Shown: positions 8,771-17,406 of the stretch, one piece after another
How the letters are laid out: the number at the start of each line of letters is the position of its first letter
Numbering within the stretch: the first letter of the stretch is position 1
DNA from: Parvibaculum sp040216885
GTDB lineage: Bacteria > Pseudomonadota > Alphaproteobacteria > Parvibaculales > Parvibaculaceae
Length of the DNA: 64,000 nt
Reading direction: 5' to 3'
Assembly: GCA_040216885.1 (NCBI GenBank)
Contig: JAVJOG010000017.1
Coordinates: forward strand, 1-64,000
The notes under the pieces: generated by a model
What the model was told of the DNA's origin: nothing
Seen by the model: only the letters and a program-made list of their open reading frames with translations
Database searches by the model: none
Program-made: the position numbers and the translations under genes

Positions 8771-9277
8771 ATGAGCCAGAGCAAGACAGACCGGACCGGC
8801 AAGGCGACCACGAAGCGGCGCAAGTTTCTCGTCGTCGTCGACGGCACGCCGGAATCGGAAGTCGCCATTCACTTCGCCAGCCTTCGCGCCACGCATACCA
8901 ACGGCGTCGTCACGCTGCTGGCCGTTCTCGAACCCGGCGAAGCCTCGCAGCAATGGCTCGGTGTACAGAACATCATGCGCGAGGAAGCACGCACCGAAGC
9001 CGAAGAGCTGCTTCACCGCCTCGCCGCCCATGTCAATGAATATGCCGGCATCGTCCCCGAACTCGTGATCCGCGAGGGCCGGCGCCCGGAGGAAGTGAAG
9101 CAGTTGATCGAGGAAGATCGCGACATCGCGATCCTCGTGCTCGCCGCCGGCACCGGCAAGGAAGGTCCGGGCCCGCTGGTTACCATGGTCGCCGGTGCCT
9201 CGGACAAGGCGTTCCCGATCCCCGTGACCGTCGTGCCCGGCAATCTCACCGAAGAGGCGATCCGCGCCCTCGCTTGA
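8771..9277 (+). CDS. Universal stress protein (UspA) family
   Basis: 168 aa, single Usp domain. It opens with the family's first strand and Asp (FLVVVDGTPESEVAI, residues ~19-33) and ends with the final strand FPIPVTVVPGN. The usual G-x2-G-x9-G-S/T ATP-binding signature near the C-terminus is not clear (AAGTGKEGPGPLVTMV), so nucleotide binding is uncertain. ATG 8771 is chosen because the residues upstream in frame overlap the preceding gene in another frame. Cytoplasmic; the specific stress is unknown. Confidence 0.88.
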   Translation: MSQSKTDRTGKATTKRRKFLVVVDGTPESEVAIHFASLRATHTNGVVTLLAVLEPGEASQQWLGVQNIMREEARTEAEELLHRLAAHVNEYAGIVPELVIREGRRPEEVKQLIEEDRDIAILVLAAGTGKEGPGPLVTMVAGASDKAFPIPVTVVPGNLTEEAIRALA

Positions 9278-9389
9278 TCTCGCCTTGGCCTGATCCCGCT
9301 TTGGCTTGATTCCGGAGGCAGGCGGGTCCATCTATAGCGAAAGCATGCGGCCCTGCGCCGCCCGCCCACAAATTCAACAGGGTTTTACG

Positions 9390-9944
9390 ATGTTCATCCA
9401 GACCGAGGCGACGCCCAATCCGGCGACCTTGAAGTTCCTGCCCGGCCGCGAGGTTCTGGGCGAGGGACGCGCCGCCGATTTTCCGACCCGCGAAGCCGCC
9501 GAGCGTTCGCCGCTCGCGATGCGTCTTTTCGCGGTCGAGAATGTCGCCGGCGTTTTCTTCGGTTCGGATTTCATCACCGTCACCAAATCCGCCGGCGAGT
9601 GGCAGCACCTGAAGCCGGCGCTGCTCGGCGCGATCATGGAACATTTCACCGGTGGCGCGCCGATCCTCTTTGCCTCGGCCGATGAAAGCGCACACGCCGA
9701 AGGCAATGGCGAGAACGGCGAGATCGTCCGCGAGATCAAGGAAATTCTCGACACGCGCGTCCGCCCCGCCGTCGCGCAGGATGGCGGCGATATCACGTTC
9801 CAGGGTTACGAAGACGGCATCGTCTTTCTCAACATGCAAGGCGCCTGCGCGGGCTGTCCGTCCTCCACCGTCACGCTGAAGCGCGGTGTCGAGAACATGC
9901 TGAAACACTACATCCCCGAAATCGTCGAGGTCCGGCAGGTCTGA
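9390..9944 (+). CDS. nfuA: NfuA-type iron-sulfur cluster carrier (Nfu_N + NifU C-terminal domain)
   Basis: 184 aa. The N-terminal Nfu_N domain begins FIQTEATPNPATLKFLPG. The C-terminal NifU domain (~105-175) carries CAGC at residues 153-156, the CXXC pair that holds a bridging 4Fe-4S cluster in a dimer and passes it to apo-proteins. The domain order and ~185 aa length match the alphaproteobacterial/mitochondrial NFU1 type rather than E. coli NfuA with its degenerate A-type domain. ATG 9390 is at the conserved start. Confidence 0.93.
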   Translation: MFIQTEATPNPATLKFLPGREVLGEGRAADFPTREAAERSPLAMRLFAVENVAGVFFGSDFITVTKSAGEWQHLKPALLGAIMEHFTGGAPILFASADESAHAEGNGENGEIVREIKEILDTRVRPAVAQDGGDITFQGYEDGIVFLNMQGACAGCPSSTVTLKRGVENMLKHYIPEIVEVRQV

Positions 9945-10042
9945 ACGCTCATCTGACGCGCGCGGGGCTGGCGCGGGCCCGCGAACGCGCTATCGTGTTG
10001 CCCATATTCATTCCGGCACTTTTCACGAAGGAGACAGGGGCC

Positions 10043-10633
10043 ATGACGATGCTCGACGGCGAGGCGCTCGACACAATCTTCCGCAAGGCGCGCACGCAGA
10101 ACGCGTGGAAGGACGAGCCTGTTTCCGAGGCGAAGCTGAAAGAGCTTTACGACCTGATGAAGTGGGGCCCGACCAGCGCCAACATGTCGCCCGCCCGGAT
10201 CGTCTTCGTGACGTCCAGGGAAGCGAAGGCAAAGCTCGAGCCCGCACTCACGGAAGGCAATCGCGCAAAGACCATGTCCGCGCCCGTCACCGCGATCCTC
10301 GGTTACGACGTGAAGTTCTACGATCGCCTTCCCGAACTCTTCCCGCATGCGCCTGAGGCCAAGACCTGGTTCAACTGGTCGGACGAATGGGCGGAAATGA
10401 ACGCCTTCCGCAATGGCTCGCTGCAGGGTGCCTATTTCATGATCGCCGCCCGCGCGCTCGGTCTCGATTGCGGGCCGATGTCGGGCTTCGACATGAAGAA
10501 GGTCGACGAACTCTTCTTCGCCGGGACAAATGTGAAGTCGAACTTCCTCTGCAATATCGGACATGGCGACCCCTCGGCGTTGTTTCCGCGCAGCCCGCGT
10601 CTTCCTTTCGACGACGCCTGCCGGATCGTCTGA
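10043..10633 (+). CDS. Nitroreductase-family NAD(P)H oxidoreductase, RutE/HadB-like
   Basis: 196 aa FMN-dependent nitroreductase fold. It has the family start (ALDTIFRKARTQNAWKDEPV), the FMN-contacting segment KWGPTSANMSPARI and the late GLDCGPMSGFD motif, as seen in malonic semialdehyde reductase RutE. No other rut genes are nearby, so a role in pyrimidine breakdown is not supported. It is better called a putative malonic semialdehyde or related reductase. A strong GAAGGAG at 10027-10033 supports the ATG. It stands 13 bp before tsaB. Confidence 0.88.
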   Translation: MTMLDGEALDTIFRKARTQNAWKDEPVSEAKLKELYDLMKWGPTSANMSPARIVFVTSREAKAKLEPALTEGNRAKTMSAPVTAILGYDVKFYDRLPELFPHAPEAKTWFNWSDEWAEMNAFRNGSLQGAYFMIAARALGLDCGPMSGFDMKKVDELFFAGTNVKSNFLCNIGHGDPSALFPRSPRLPFDDACRIV

Positions 10634-10646
10634 CCACGGAGCGGCC

Positions 10647-11336
10647 TTGATCGTCCTCGCCTTCGACACCGCGCAAGGCGCGCTCTCCGCCGCCGTTCAC
10701 GACGGCGAGGGGCCGCTTTCCTCCGCCTTCGAATTGCGCACGCGCGGTCATGCCGAGGAATTGCTGCCGGTGATCGAGACCGTACTGGCCGAGGCCGCTC
10801 TCGGCTTTTCCGATCTCGACGCGCTCGCCGTCACCATCGGTCCCGGCACCTTCACCGGCTTGCGCGTCGGCCTCGCCGCCGCGCGCGGCCTGGCGCTGGC
10901 GCTTGAGCTTCCGCTTGTCGGCATCACGACGCTCGAAGCGATCGCCGCCGATGTCGTTGCGAACGAGGGCGAGGCCGTCGTCGCGGCCTTCGATGCAAAG
11001 CGCGGTGAAGTCTACCTGCAGGCCTTCGACGCCGAAGGCGCGCCGCTCGCCGAACCTGCGCTGGTCGCGGTCGCCGATGCGGGTCTGCATCTGCCGCGCC
11101 TGAAGCTGTTGCTGGTCGGCACCGGCGCGGCGCTTCTCGAAGAGGTGCTGCACGGTTTCGAGCGCCGCCTCGCCGATGCGCCCGCCCAGCCCCAGGCCGA
11201 CGCGGTGGCGCGGCTTGCCTTGAAGCGCCTCGAAGCCGAAGGTGCCGCCGCTTTCCGCGTCGCGCCGGCGCCGCTTTATATCCGGGCACCCGACGCGAAG
11301 CTTCCCGGCGGCCGCGATCCGGGCGAGGCGGCGTGA
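10647..11336 (+). CDS. tsaB: tRNA threonylcarbamoyladenosine biosynthesis protein TsaB
   Basis: 229 aa. It starts LIVLAFDTAQGALSAA, the ASKHA-fold beginning of TsaB, with the characteristic TIGPGTFTGLRVGLAAARGLA at ~70-90. TsaB is the inactive partner that with TsaD and TsaE makes t6A37 in ANN-reading tRNAs. The start is TTG 10647: homology begins there, CGGAG precedes it, and an upstream in-frame start would add ~28 residues with no homology. It overlaps rimI by 4 bp (GTGA), the classic tsaB-rimI pair. Confidence 0.93.
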   Translation: MIVLAFDTAQGALSAAVHDGEGPLSSAFELRTRGHAEELLPVIETVLAEAALGFSDLDALAVTIGPGTFTGLRVGLAAARGLALALELPLVGITTLEAIAADVVANEGEAVVAAFDAKRGEVYLQAFDAEGAPLAEPALVAVADAGLHLPRLKLLLVGTGAALLEEVLHGFERRLADAPAQPQADAVARLALKRLEAEGAAAFRVAPAPLYIRAPDAKLPGGRDPGEAA

Positions 11337-11809
11337 GCGCGCAATCCATCCGGCCGCTCGCCGCCGAACGGCTTGCAGAGGCGGCAGCGCTTCACGCGCT
11401 TTGTTTCGACACGCCCTGGGACGAGGCGACATTGGTGCGCCTCCTCGCCATGCCCGGCACATTTGCACGCGCCGCCACGGAGGCGGGCGAGGTCGCGCCG
11501 CTTGCCGGTTTCGTCCTTGTCCGGATCGCCGGCGGCGAGGCTGAAATCCTCACCCTCGCGGTCGCCCCGCCGCGGCGCGGGCAGGGTCTGGGCCGCCGCC
11601 TGATCGAAGCCGCCGCCGCGACCGCCCTTGCCGGCGGCGCCACGGCGCTTTTTCTCGAAGTGGCGGAAGACAACGAACCGGCGCTTGCGCTCTATGGGCG
11701 TCTCGGCTTTCGCGCGGTCGGCGCGCGGCCGGATTATTATGCGCGCGGGCAGGCCCGCGTCGCGGCGCGCGTTCTGAAACTCGATCTCGGCGCCACGGCG
11801 CTGTCGTAA
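11333..11809 (+). CDS. rimI: Ribosomal protein S18 alanine N-acetyltransferase (GNAT)
   Basis: 158 aa GNAT acetyltransferase. Acetyl-CoA binding motif A is PPRRGQGLGRRLIEAA (~78-93), and the late motif is ALALYGRLGFRAVGARPDYY, typical of RimI. Likely substrate is the N-terminus of ribosomal protein S18. The start is GTG 11333, within the tsaB stop codon region, giving translational coupling. A related GNAT specificity cannot be excluded, but the partnership with tsaB favours RimI. Confidence 0.9.
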   Translation: MSAQSIRPLAAERLAEAAALHALCFDTPWDEATLVRLLAMPGTFARAATEAGEVAPLAGFVLVRIAGGEAEILTLAVAPPRRGQGLGRRLIEAAAATALAGGATALFLEVAEDNEPALALYGRLGFRAVGARPDYYARGQARVAARVLKLDLGATALS

Positions 11810-11894
11810 ATCCTTGATCTTTGAGGGGTCATATGGGCAGGGTCGCGCGATGCCGCCGGCCACGCGCTAATGACAACGAGGCGTCTGTTGGCCT

Positions 11895-12404
11895 ATGATG
11901 CTGGCGATGACCGACAAGACCATCATGACAGCCGCCTTGCGCCCCGAAGACATGCCGAGCGATCCCGACCGGATCGAGAATCTCTGCGTCGAAAAGGGCA
12001 TGCGCATGACCGATCAGCGCCGCGTCATCGCGCGCGTACTTTCGGTCGCGCACGACCATCCCGATGTCGAGGAAGTCTATCGCCGCGCCTCCGGCGTCGA
12101 CAGCAAGATTTCGATCGCCACTGTCTACCGCACGGTGCGCCTGTTCGAGGAAGCCGGCATTCTGGAACGCCACGACTTCCGCGACGGCCGCTCGCGCTAC
12201 GAGCAGGTGACGGAAGATCATCACGACCATCTGATCGATCTCCAGACCGGCGCCGTGATCGAGTTTCACAACGACGAAATCGAGCGCCTGCAACAGATCA
12301 TCGCTCGCGAGCTCGGCTTCGAGCTTGTCGATCATCGCCTCGAGCTTTACGGCGTGCCGCTCAACCGCGGCAGGAAGCCGGACGGCAAGGGCAACAAGGC
12401 GTGA
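11895..12404 (+). CDS. fur: Fur/Mur-family metalloregulator
   Basis: 169 aa. The winged-helix N-terminal domain reads CVEKGMRMTDQRRVIARVL and SIATVYRTVRLFEEAGI. The metal-binding and dimer region contains EDHHDHLIDLQTGAVIEF, the Fur-type histidine cluster. In many Rhizobiales the close Fur homologue acts as the manganese regulator Mur, with iron handled by Irr and RirA. An irr gene is present at 36468, so this one may be Mur. Start uncertain: ATG 11895 is used, ATG 11907 is a good alternative. The gene stands alone between rimI and plsC. Confidence 0.9.
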   Translation: MMLAMTDKTIMTAALRPEDMPSDPDRIENLCVEKGMRMTDQRRVIARVLSVAHDHPDVEEVYRRASGVDSKISIATVYRTVRLFEEAGILERHDFRDGRSRYEQVTEDHHDHLIDLQTGAVIEFHNDEIERLQQIIARELGFELVDHRLELYGVPLNRGRKPDGKGNKA

Positions 12405-12448
12405 AGCCTCACCGCTGCTGAGAACCGGCGGGAGGCGTGGAGACGCAC

Positions 12449-13321
12449 ATGGCAACGGCACGGGCCGCCCTTTTGCTGGCCGGCTTTATTTCCTCGGCCA
12501 TCCTGCTGATGCCGGCGCAATGGCTGGGGCTGAAGCTCGGCCTGCCTTATGCGCGCAAGCTGCCCAATCGCTATCACCGTTTCCTTTGCCGCCTGATCGG
12601 CATCCGCGTGACACGGCGCGGCGAGCCGCATGTCGGCAGCGCCTGCCTGATCGCCGCCAACCACACCTCATGGCTCGACATCCCGGTCATCGCCTCGCTC
12701 GAGCCCTGCTCCTTCGTCGCCAAAAGCGAAGTCGCGGGCTGGCCCTTCTTCGGCACATTGGCGAAGTTGCAGCAAACCGTCTTCGTCGAGCGCGAGCGGC
12801 GCACCCGCACCGCCCATTCGCGCAACGAGATTCATGCCCGCATCGCCGCCGGCGACCGGTTGGTGCTTTTTCCGGAAGGCACCTCCTCGGACGGCAACCG
12901 CGTGCTGACATTCAAGAGCGCGCTGATGAGCGTCGCCCAGCTCACCGTCGTTAACGGCGAGGAAGACCGCGAGGCCGATCTGGTCGTTCAGCCGATGTCG
13001 GTCACCTATGTGCGTCTGCACGGTCTGCCGATGGGCCGCTATTTCCGGCCCTTTTTCGCCTGGTACGGCGATATGGAGCTTTTTCCCCATCTCTGGGAGG
13101 CTTTCTCCCTCGGCCCCATCGAGGTGGTGGTCGAGTATCACAAGCCGGTGACGATCCGCGAAATCGGCAACCGCAAGGCGCTGGCCGTCTATTGCGAGAA
13201 TTGCTGCCGCGAGGGCCAGACCCGCGCGCTGACCGGCCGCTGGCCCGAGGCCGAGCCCGCGGCGGCCGCGCCGGCCGAAGCCGCAGGGGCCATCCGGCGC
13301 CTCGCCGGCGCCGGCGCCTAG
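12449..13321 (+). CDS. plsC: 1-acyl-sn-glycerol-3-phosphate acyltransferase
   Basis: 290 aa. An N-terminal membrane helix (residues ~5-25) is followed by the acyltransferase signature NHTSWLD (N71, H72, D77: the HX4D catalytic box) and the phosphate-binding FPEGT at 141-145. It acylates lysophosphatidic acid to phosphatidic acid at the inner membrane. The ~35-residue tail is Ala/Pro rich and poorly conserved. GTG 12437 is in frame, but GGAG at 12439-12442 sits 6 nt before ATG 12449, so the latter is preferred. Some members acylate ornithine lipids (OlsA), so substrate is not certain. Confidence 0.9.
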   Translation: MATARAALLLAGFISSAILLMPAQWLGLKLGLPYARKLPNRYHRFLCRLIGIRVTRRGEPHVGSACLIAANHTSWLDIPVIASLEPCSFVAKSEVAGWPFFGTLAKLQQTVFVERERRTRTAHSRNEIHARIAAGDRLVLFPEGTSSDGNRVLTFKSALMSVAQLTVVNGEEDREADLVVQPMSVTYVRLHGLPMGRYFRPFFAWYGDMELFPHLWEAFSLGPIEVVVEYHKPVTIREIGNRKALAVYCENCCREGQTRALTGRWPEAEPAAAAPAEAAGAIRRLAGAGA

Positions 13322-13427
13322 ATGTCGCTCCCCGCCGCCGCCCATTACATGGTAGGGTGGCCTCCGATATAGTCGACCGCCACCTGCCACCGAGTTTGAG
13401 AGCGTCCGAAGGAGACGAGCGCACATA

Positions 13428-14870
13428 TTGCCCAATGACACAGCGCCATCCCGTTCCGCCGCGCCCGGTCCGGCTTCGATGACCGAACCGAAGCCCCGCG
13501 CGCCGCGCAAGAAAATCTTCGTCAAGACCTATGGCTGCCAGATGAACGTCTACGACTCGGCGCGCATGGTCGACGTCATGGCGCCCGAAGGCTATGCCGA
13601 GGCCGCGACGCCCGAAGACGCCGACATCGTTCTGCTGAACACCTGCCACATCCGCGAGAAGGCGGCCGAGAAGGTCTATTCGGAGCTTGGCCGATTGCGC
13701 GCGCTGAAAAAGGAAAAGGCCGGCCGCGGCGAAAGCCTGCTGATCGGCGTCGCCGGTTGCGTCGCCCAGGCCGAAGGCGAGGAGATGCGCCGCCGCGCGC
13801 CGATGGTCGATCTGATCGTCGGGCCCCAGACCTATCATCGGCTGCCGGAATATGTGGCGCGTCTCGCCAATGGTGGACCGGCCATCGTCGAAACCGAGTT
13901 TCCGGCCGACGACAAGTTCGACAGCCTGCCGGCGCCCGAGCGGCGCAAAACACTGGCGCGCGGCGCCACCGCCTTCCTGACCATCCAGGAAGGTTGCGAC
14001 AAGTTCTGCACCTTCTGCGTCGTGCCCTATACGCGCGGGTCGGAATTCTCGCGGCCGCTTGCGCGCATCGTCGACGAGGCCCGCGTACTTGCCGATGCCG
14101 GTGTGCGCGAGATCACATTGCTCGGCCAGAACGTGAATGCCTGGCACGGCGAGGATGCGCAGGGCCGTCCGGCGACGCTTGGCCGTCTGATCCGCGCGCT
14201 CGCCGAAATCGACGGACTGGCGCGCCTGCGCTACACGACCAGCCATCCGCGCGACATGGACGACGAGCTGATTTCGGCCCATGCCGAGGTGCCGGAGCTG
14301 ATGCCCTATCTGCATCTGCCGGTGCAATCCGGGTCGGATCGCATTCTGGCGGCCATGAACCGCCGCCACGACGCCGAAACCTATCTGCGCATTATCGGGC
14401 GCGTTCGCGCCGCACGTCCCGACATCGCGCTGTCGTCCGATTTCATCGTCGGTTTTCCCGGCGAGACGGAGGCCGATTTCGAGGCGACGCTGGCGTTGAT
14501 CCGCACCGTCGGCTTCGCGCAGGCCTACAGCTTCAAATACAGCCCCCGTCCCGGCACGCCGGCGGCAAACGAGGAAGACCAGCTTCCCGACGCCGTGAAG
14601 GACGAACGCCTGCAGGCGCTGCAGGCGCTTCTCGGCGAACAGCAGCTTGCGTTCAACGCGTCCTGCGCGGGCCGCATCATGCCGGTGCTCTTCGACCGGC
14701 GCGGGAAGGGCGAGACGCAGCTCGTCGGCCGCAGCCCCTATTTGCAGTCGGTGCATGTCGAGGATGCGCCGCCGCATCTCTTCGGCAAGCTGGTCGATGT
14801 CGAGATCGAGGACGGCCATCGCAACAGCCTGCGCGGCCGTCTCCACGAAAACGAATTTGTCCCGGCGTAA
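13428..14870 (+). CDS. miaB: tRNA-2-methylthio-N6-dimethylallyladenosine synthase
   Basis: 480 aa radical-SAM methylthiotransferase that adds a methylthio group to i6A37 of tRNAs. The N-terminal UPF0004 domain has Cys at ~37 (TYGCQMN), ~73 (NTCHIREKA) and ~109 (AGCVAQ) for the auxiliary 4Fe-4S cluster. The radical-SAM triad CDKFCTFC has C190, C194 and C197. A C-terminal TRAM domain ends near 440-475. TTG 13428 follows GAAGGAG, but at 12-13 nt, and ATG 13479 (MTEPKPRAP) is an equally possible start. It heads the conserved miaB-phoH-ybeY-corC-lnt order. Confidence 0.95.
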   Translation: MPNDTAPSRSAAPGPASMTEPKPRAPRKKIFVKTYGCQMNVYDSARMVDVMAPEGYAEAATPEDADIVLLNTCHIREKAAEKVYSELGRLRALKKEKAGRGESLLIGVAGCVAQAEGEEMRRRAPMVDLIVGPQTYHRLPEYVARLANGGPAIVETEFPADDKFDSLPAPERRKTLARGATAFLTIQEGCDKFCTFCVVPYTRGSEFSRPLARIVDEARVLADAGVREITLLGQNVNAWHGEDAQGRPATLGRLIRALAEIDGLARLRYTTSHPRDMDDELISAHAEVPELMPYLHLPVQSGSDRILAAMNRRHDAETYLRIIGRVRAARPDIALSSDFIVGFPGETEADFEATLALIRTVGFAQAYSFKYSPRPGTPAANEEDQLPDAVKDERLQALQALLGEQQLAFNASCAGRIMPVLFDRRGKGETQLVGRSPYLQSVHVEDAPPHLFGKLVDVEIEDGHRNSLRGRLHENEFVPA

Positions 14871-14913
14871 CGGTGTCGCCGCGGCCGCGAAACGAGCAAG
14901 GTGAAAGGACAGG

Positions 14914-15933
14914 GTGCAGTTGAGCGCAACGGGCAGGACCAAGACGGCCGACAACGCCGACAGTCTCGTGATTGCTTTCGACGACAACCGGTTGCTGACC
15001 GAACTGTTCGGCGCCAACGACCGGCATCTGGCGCGCATCGAGCAGGGGCTCGGCGTACTGGCGACGTCGCGCGGCAACAAGCTGGTCATCACCGGCACCG
15101 CCCATGCGCGCAATCAGGCCGACCGTGTGCTGAAGGATCTGTATGCGCGCCTGAAATCCGGCGAGGAGGTCAATGCCGGCGAGGTCGACGGCGCGATCCG
15201 CATGGCGACCGCGCCCGACGCCGATCTCGACAAGCCGCAGGGCGGTGCGGGCGGCCCCCGCATCCAGACGAAGCGCCGCGTCATCGGCCCGCGTTCGCAG
15301 ACGCAAGGCACCTATATCGACGCGCTGATGAACCACGAGCTTGTCTTCGGCATCGGTCCGGCCGGCACCGGCAAGACCTATCTCGCCGTTGCGGTCGCTG
15401 TCTCGATGCTGCTGCAGAAGCGCGTTGACCGCATCATTCTTTCACGCCCCGCCGTCGAGGCGGGCGAGCGCCTCGGCTTTCTGCCGGGAGATCTGAAGGA
15501 AAAGATCGATCCCTATCTGCGTCCGCTCTACGACGCACTCTACGACACGTTGCCCGGCGAACAGGCGATGAAGGGCATCGAATCCGGTGAAATCGAAGTC
15601 GCGCCGCTTGCCTTCATGCGCGGCCGCACGCTCGCCAACGCATTCGTCATTCTCGACGAAGCACAAAACTGCACGCCGGTGCAGATGAAGATGTTCCTGA
15701 CGCGGCTCGGCGAGAACAGCCGCATGGCGATCACCGGCGACCCGAGCCAGGTCGATCTGCCGCTCGGTGCGAAGTCGGGTCTGAAGGATGCGCTTGAAGT
15801 TCTGGACGGTGTCGAGGGCGTCGCCACCGTGCGCTTCAGCGACGCCGATGTCGTGCGCCATCCGCTCGTGACGCGCGTCGTCAAGGCATATAACAGCCGC
15901 GACCGCGGTTTGCTCGGAGACGGCACCAAATGA
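14914..15933 (+). CDS. phoH: PhoH-like ATPase (YbeZ)
   Basis: 339 aa. The N-terminal ~115 residues form the RNA-binding-type extension of the YbeZ branch. The P-loop is GPAGTGKT at 148-155, followed by LSRPAVEAGERLGFLPGDL and the Walker B-like VILDEAQN. YbeZ works with the endoribonuclease YbeY in ribosome maturation and quality control. The GTG start at 14914 is preceded by AAAGGACAGG. It overlaps ybeY by 4 bp (ATGA), which fits stoichiometric co-translation. Confidence 0.94.
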   Translation: MQLSATGRTKTADNADSLVIAFDDNRLLTELFGANDRHLARIEQGLGVLATSRGNKLVITGTAHARNQADRVLKDLYARLKSGEEVNAGEVDGAIRMATAPDADLDKPQGGAGGPRIQTKRRVIGPRSQTQGTYIDALMNHELVFGIGPAGTGKTYLAVAVAVSMLLQKRVDRIILSRPAVEAGERLGFLPGDLKEKIDPYLRPLYDALYDTLPGEQAMKGIESGEIEVAPLAFMRGRTLANAFVILDEAQNCTPVQMKMFLTRLGENSRMAITGDPSQVDLPLGAKSGLKDALEVLDGVEGVATVRFSDADVVRHPLVTRVVKAYNSRDRGLLGDGTK

Positions 15934-16460
15934 CAGCGGCCGCGCAACCATCTGGCAGTCCCGTCCGTCCTGCGCCGGCGACAGGACTTGAGGTCGATAT
16001 TCTGCATGAAGCGGGCGACTGGAGCGCGGCCGCCGCGGACGTGGTGCGTGCCGCCGCCTCGCGCGCCTATGGCGCGGCGCGCGGCGCGGCGCCCGCCGAA
16101 CTTTCGATCGTGCTCGCCGACGATGCGCGCATCGCGGCTCTCAACAAGACATATCGCGGCAAGGAGGGCCCGACCAACGTCCTGTCCTTTCCGAGCGCCG
16201 CCATGGCCGGCGTGGAGGCGGTGCTGCTCGGCGATGTGGTGCTGGCCCGCGAAACCATCGCCCGCGAAGCGCAAACCCAGGGCAAGCGTTTCGACGATCA
16301 TCTTGCCCATCTCACCGTTCACGGCGTCCTGCATCTGCTCGGCCACGATCATGCGAGCGATGCCGAAGCCGACGAAATGGAAGCGCTTGAGCGCGAAATA
16401 TTGCAAGACCTCGGCATCGCCGACCCTTACGATGCAGACCGCGCGAGCCGGGACGCCTGA
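15930..16460 (+). CDS. ybeY: Endoribonuclease YbeY (rRNA maturation factor)
   Basis: 176 aa metal-dependent RNase. The zinc-binding motif HGVLHLLGHDH lies at ~131-141 (His131, His135, His141), preceded by the family segment YRGKEGPTNVLSFP. It acts in 16S rRNA 3'-end processing and ribosome quality control. The ~18-residue N-terminal extension is low complexity. The start ATG overlaps the phoH stop, and corC begins 6 nt after its stop, so all are in one operon. Confidence 0.95.
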   Translation: MTAAAQPSGSPVRPAPATGLEVDILHEAGDWSAAAADVVRAAASRAYGAARGAAPAELSIVLADDARIAALNKTYRGKEGPTNVLSFPSAAMAGVEAVLLGDVVLARETIAREAQTQGKRFDDHLAHLTVHGVLHLLGHDHASDAEADEMEALEREILQDLGIADPYDADRASRDA

Positions 16461-16466
16461 ACGACA

Positions 16467-17402
16467 ATGACCGAAACGACCGACCGACCCTCTTCCCCTG
16501 CCGCCGCCTCGTCGCGGGCGCGCTTCGGCTGGCTGCGTGCGTTGCTTGGCGGAAGCAATGGCGACAACACGCTGCGCGAAAGCATCGAGGAAGTGATCGA
16601 GGAGCATGACGGCGCGCGTCGCAGTCTGACCGACGAAGAGCGCCACATGCTGGTCAACATCCTGAGCTTCGGCCAATTGCGCGTCGACGACGTCATGGTG
16701 CCACGCGCCGATGTGGTCGCGGTGGAGGAGAACGCCACGTTGGATGAGGTTTTGCGCCTCTATCGCGAATCGGCGCATTCGCGCATGCCGATTTTTCGCG
16801 AAACGCTGGATGACCCGATCGGCATGGTTCACATCAAGGACGTGATGGCTTTCTTCGCGCCGCTTGAAACCGATGCGGGCACCCGCCCGCCCTTCTCGCT
16901 GAAGGCGATTCGCCGCGACGTGCTGTTCGCGCCGCCGTCGATGCCGGCTCTCGATCTTCTGGTCAAGATGCAGGCGACGCGCATCCATCTCGCGCTGGTG
17001 ATCGACGAGTATGGCGGCACCGATGGCCTTGTGTCGATCGAGGATCTGGTCGAACAGATCGTCGGCGAGATCGAGGATGAGCACGACACCGACGAGGGCC
17101 CCTCGCTGCTGCGCCGCGAAGACGGCACTATCGATGCCGACGCGCGCTGCCCGATCGAGGAACTTGAAGAGATGATCGGCTTGCAGCTGATCGAGAACGG
17201 CGACGAGGACGATGTCGACACGTTGGGGGGGCTGGTCTTTTCGCTTCTCGGCCGCATTCCGCTGCGCGGCGAAATGGTGCGTCACCCGGCCGGAATCGAA
17301 TTCGAGGTGAAGGAAGTCGATCCCCGCCGCATCAAGCGCATGCGCGTCCATCTTCTGCCGTCCGCCGGCACCGCGGCCGCCCCCGCCTCGACCGGGAGCT
17401 GA
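16467..17402 (+). CDS. corC: CorC/HlyC-type CBS-domain protein
   Basis: 311 aa, soluble. A pair of CBS domains (~75-205; VDDVMVPRADVVAVEENATL, then HSRMPIFRETLDDPIGMVHIKD) is followed by the CorC_HlyC (transporter-associated) domain, ~220-300, with TLGGLVFSLLGRIPLRGE. No DUF21 membrane domain is present, as in E. coli CorC/YbeX. Family members are linked to Mg/Co efflux; in this operon a link to ribosome or envelope physiology is as likely. lnt begins 4 nt downstream. Confidence 0.9.
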   Translation: MTETTDRPSSPAAASSRARFGWLRALLGGSNGDNTLRESIEEVIEEHDGARRSLTDEERHMLVNILSFGQLRVDDVMVPRADVVAVEENATLDEVLRLYRESAHSRMPIFRETLDDPIGMVHIKDVMAFFAPLETDAGTRPPFSLKAIRRDVLFAPPSMPALDLLVKMQATRIHLALVIDEYGGTDGLVSIEDLVEQIVGEIEDEHDTDEGPSLLRREDGTIDADARCPIEELEEMIGLQLIENGDEDDVDTLGGLVFSLLGRIPLRGEMVRHPAGIEFEVKEVDPRRIKRMRVHLLPSAGTAAAPASTGS

Positions 17403-17406
17403 GCGC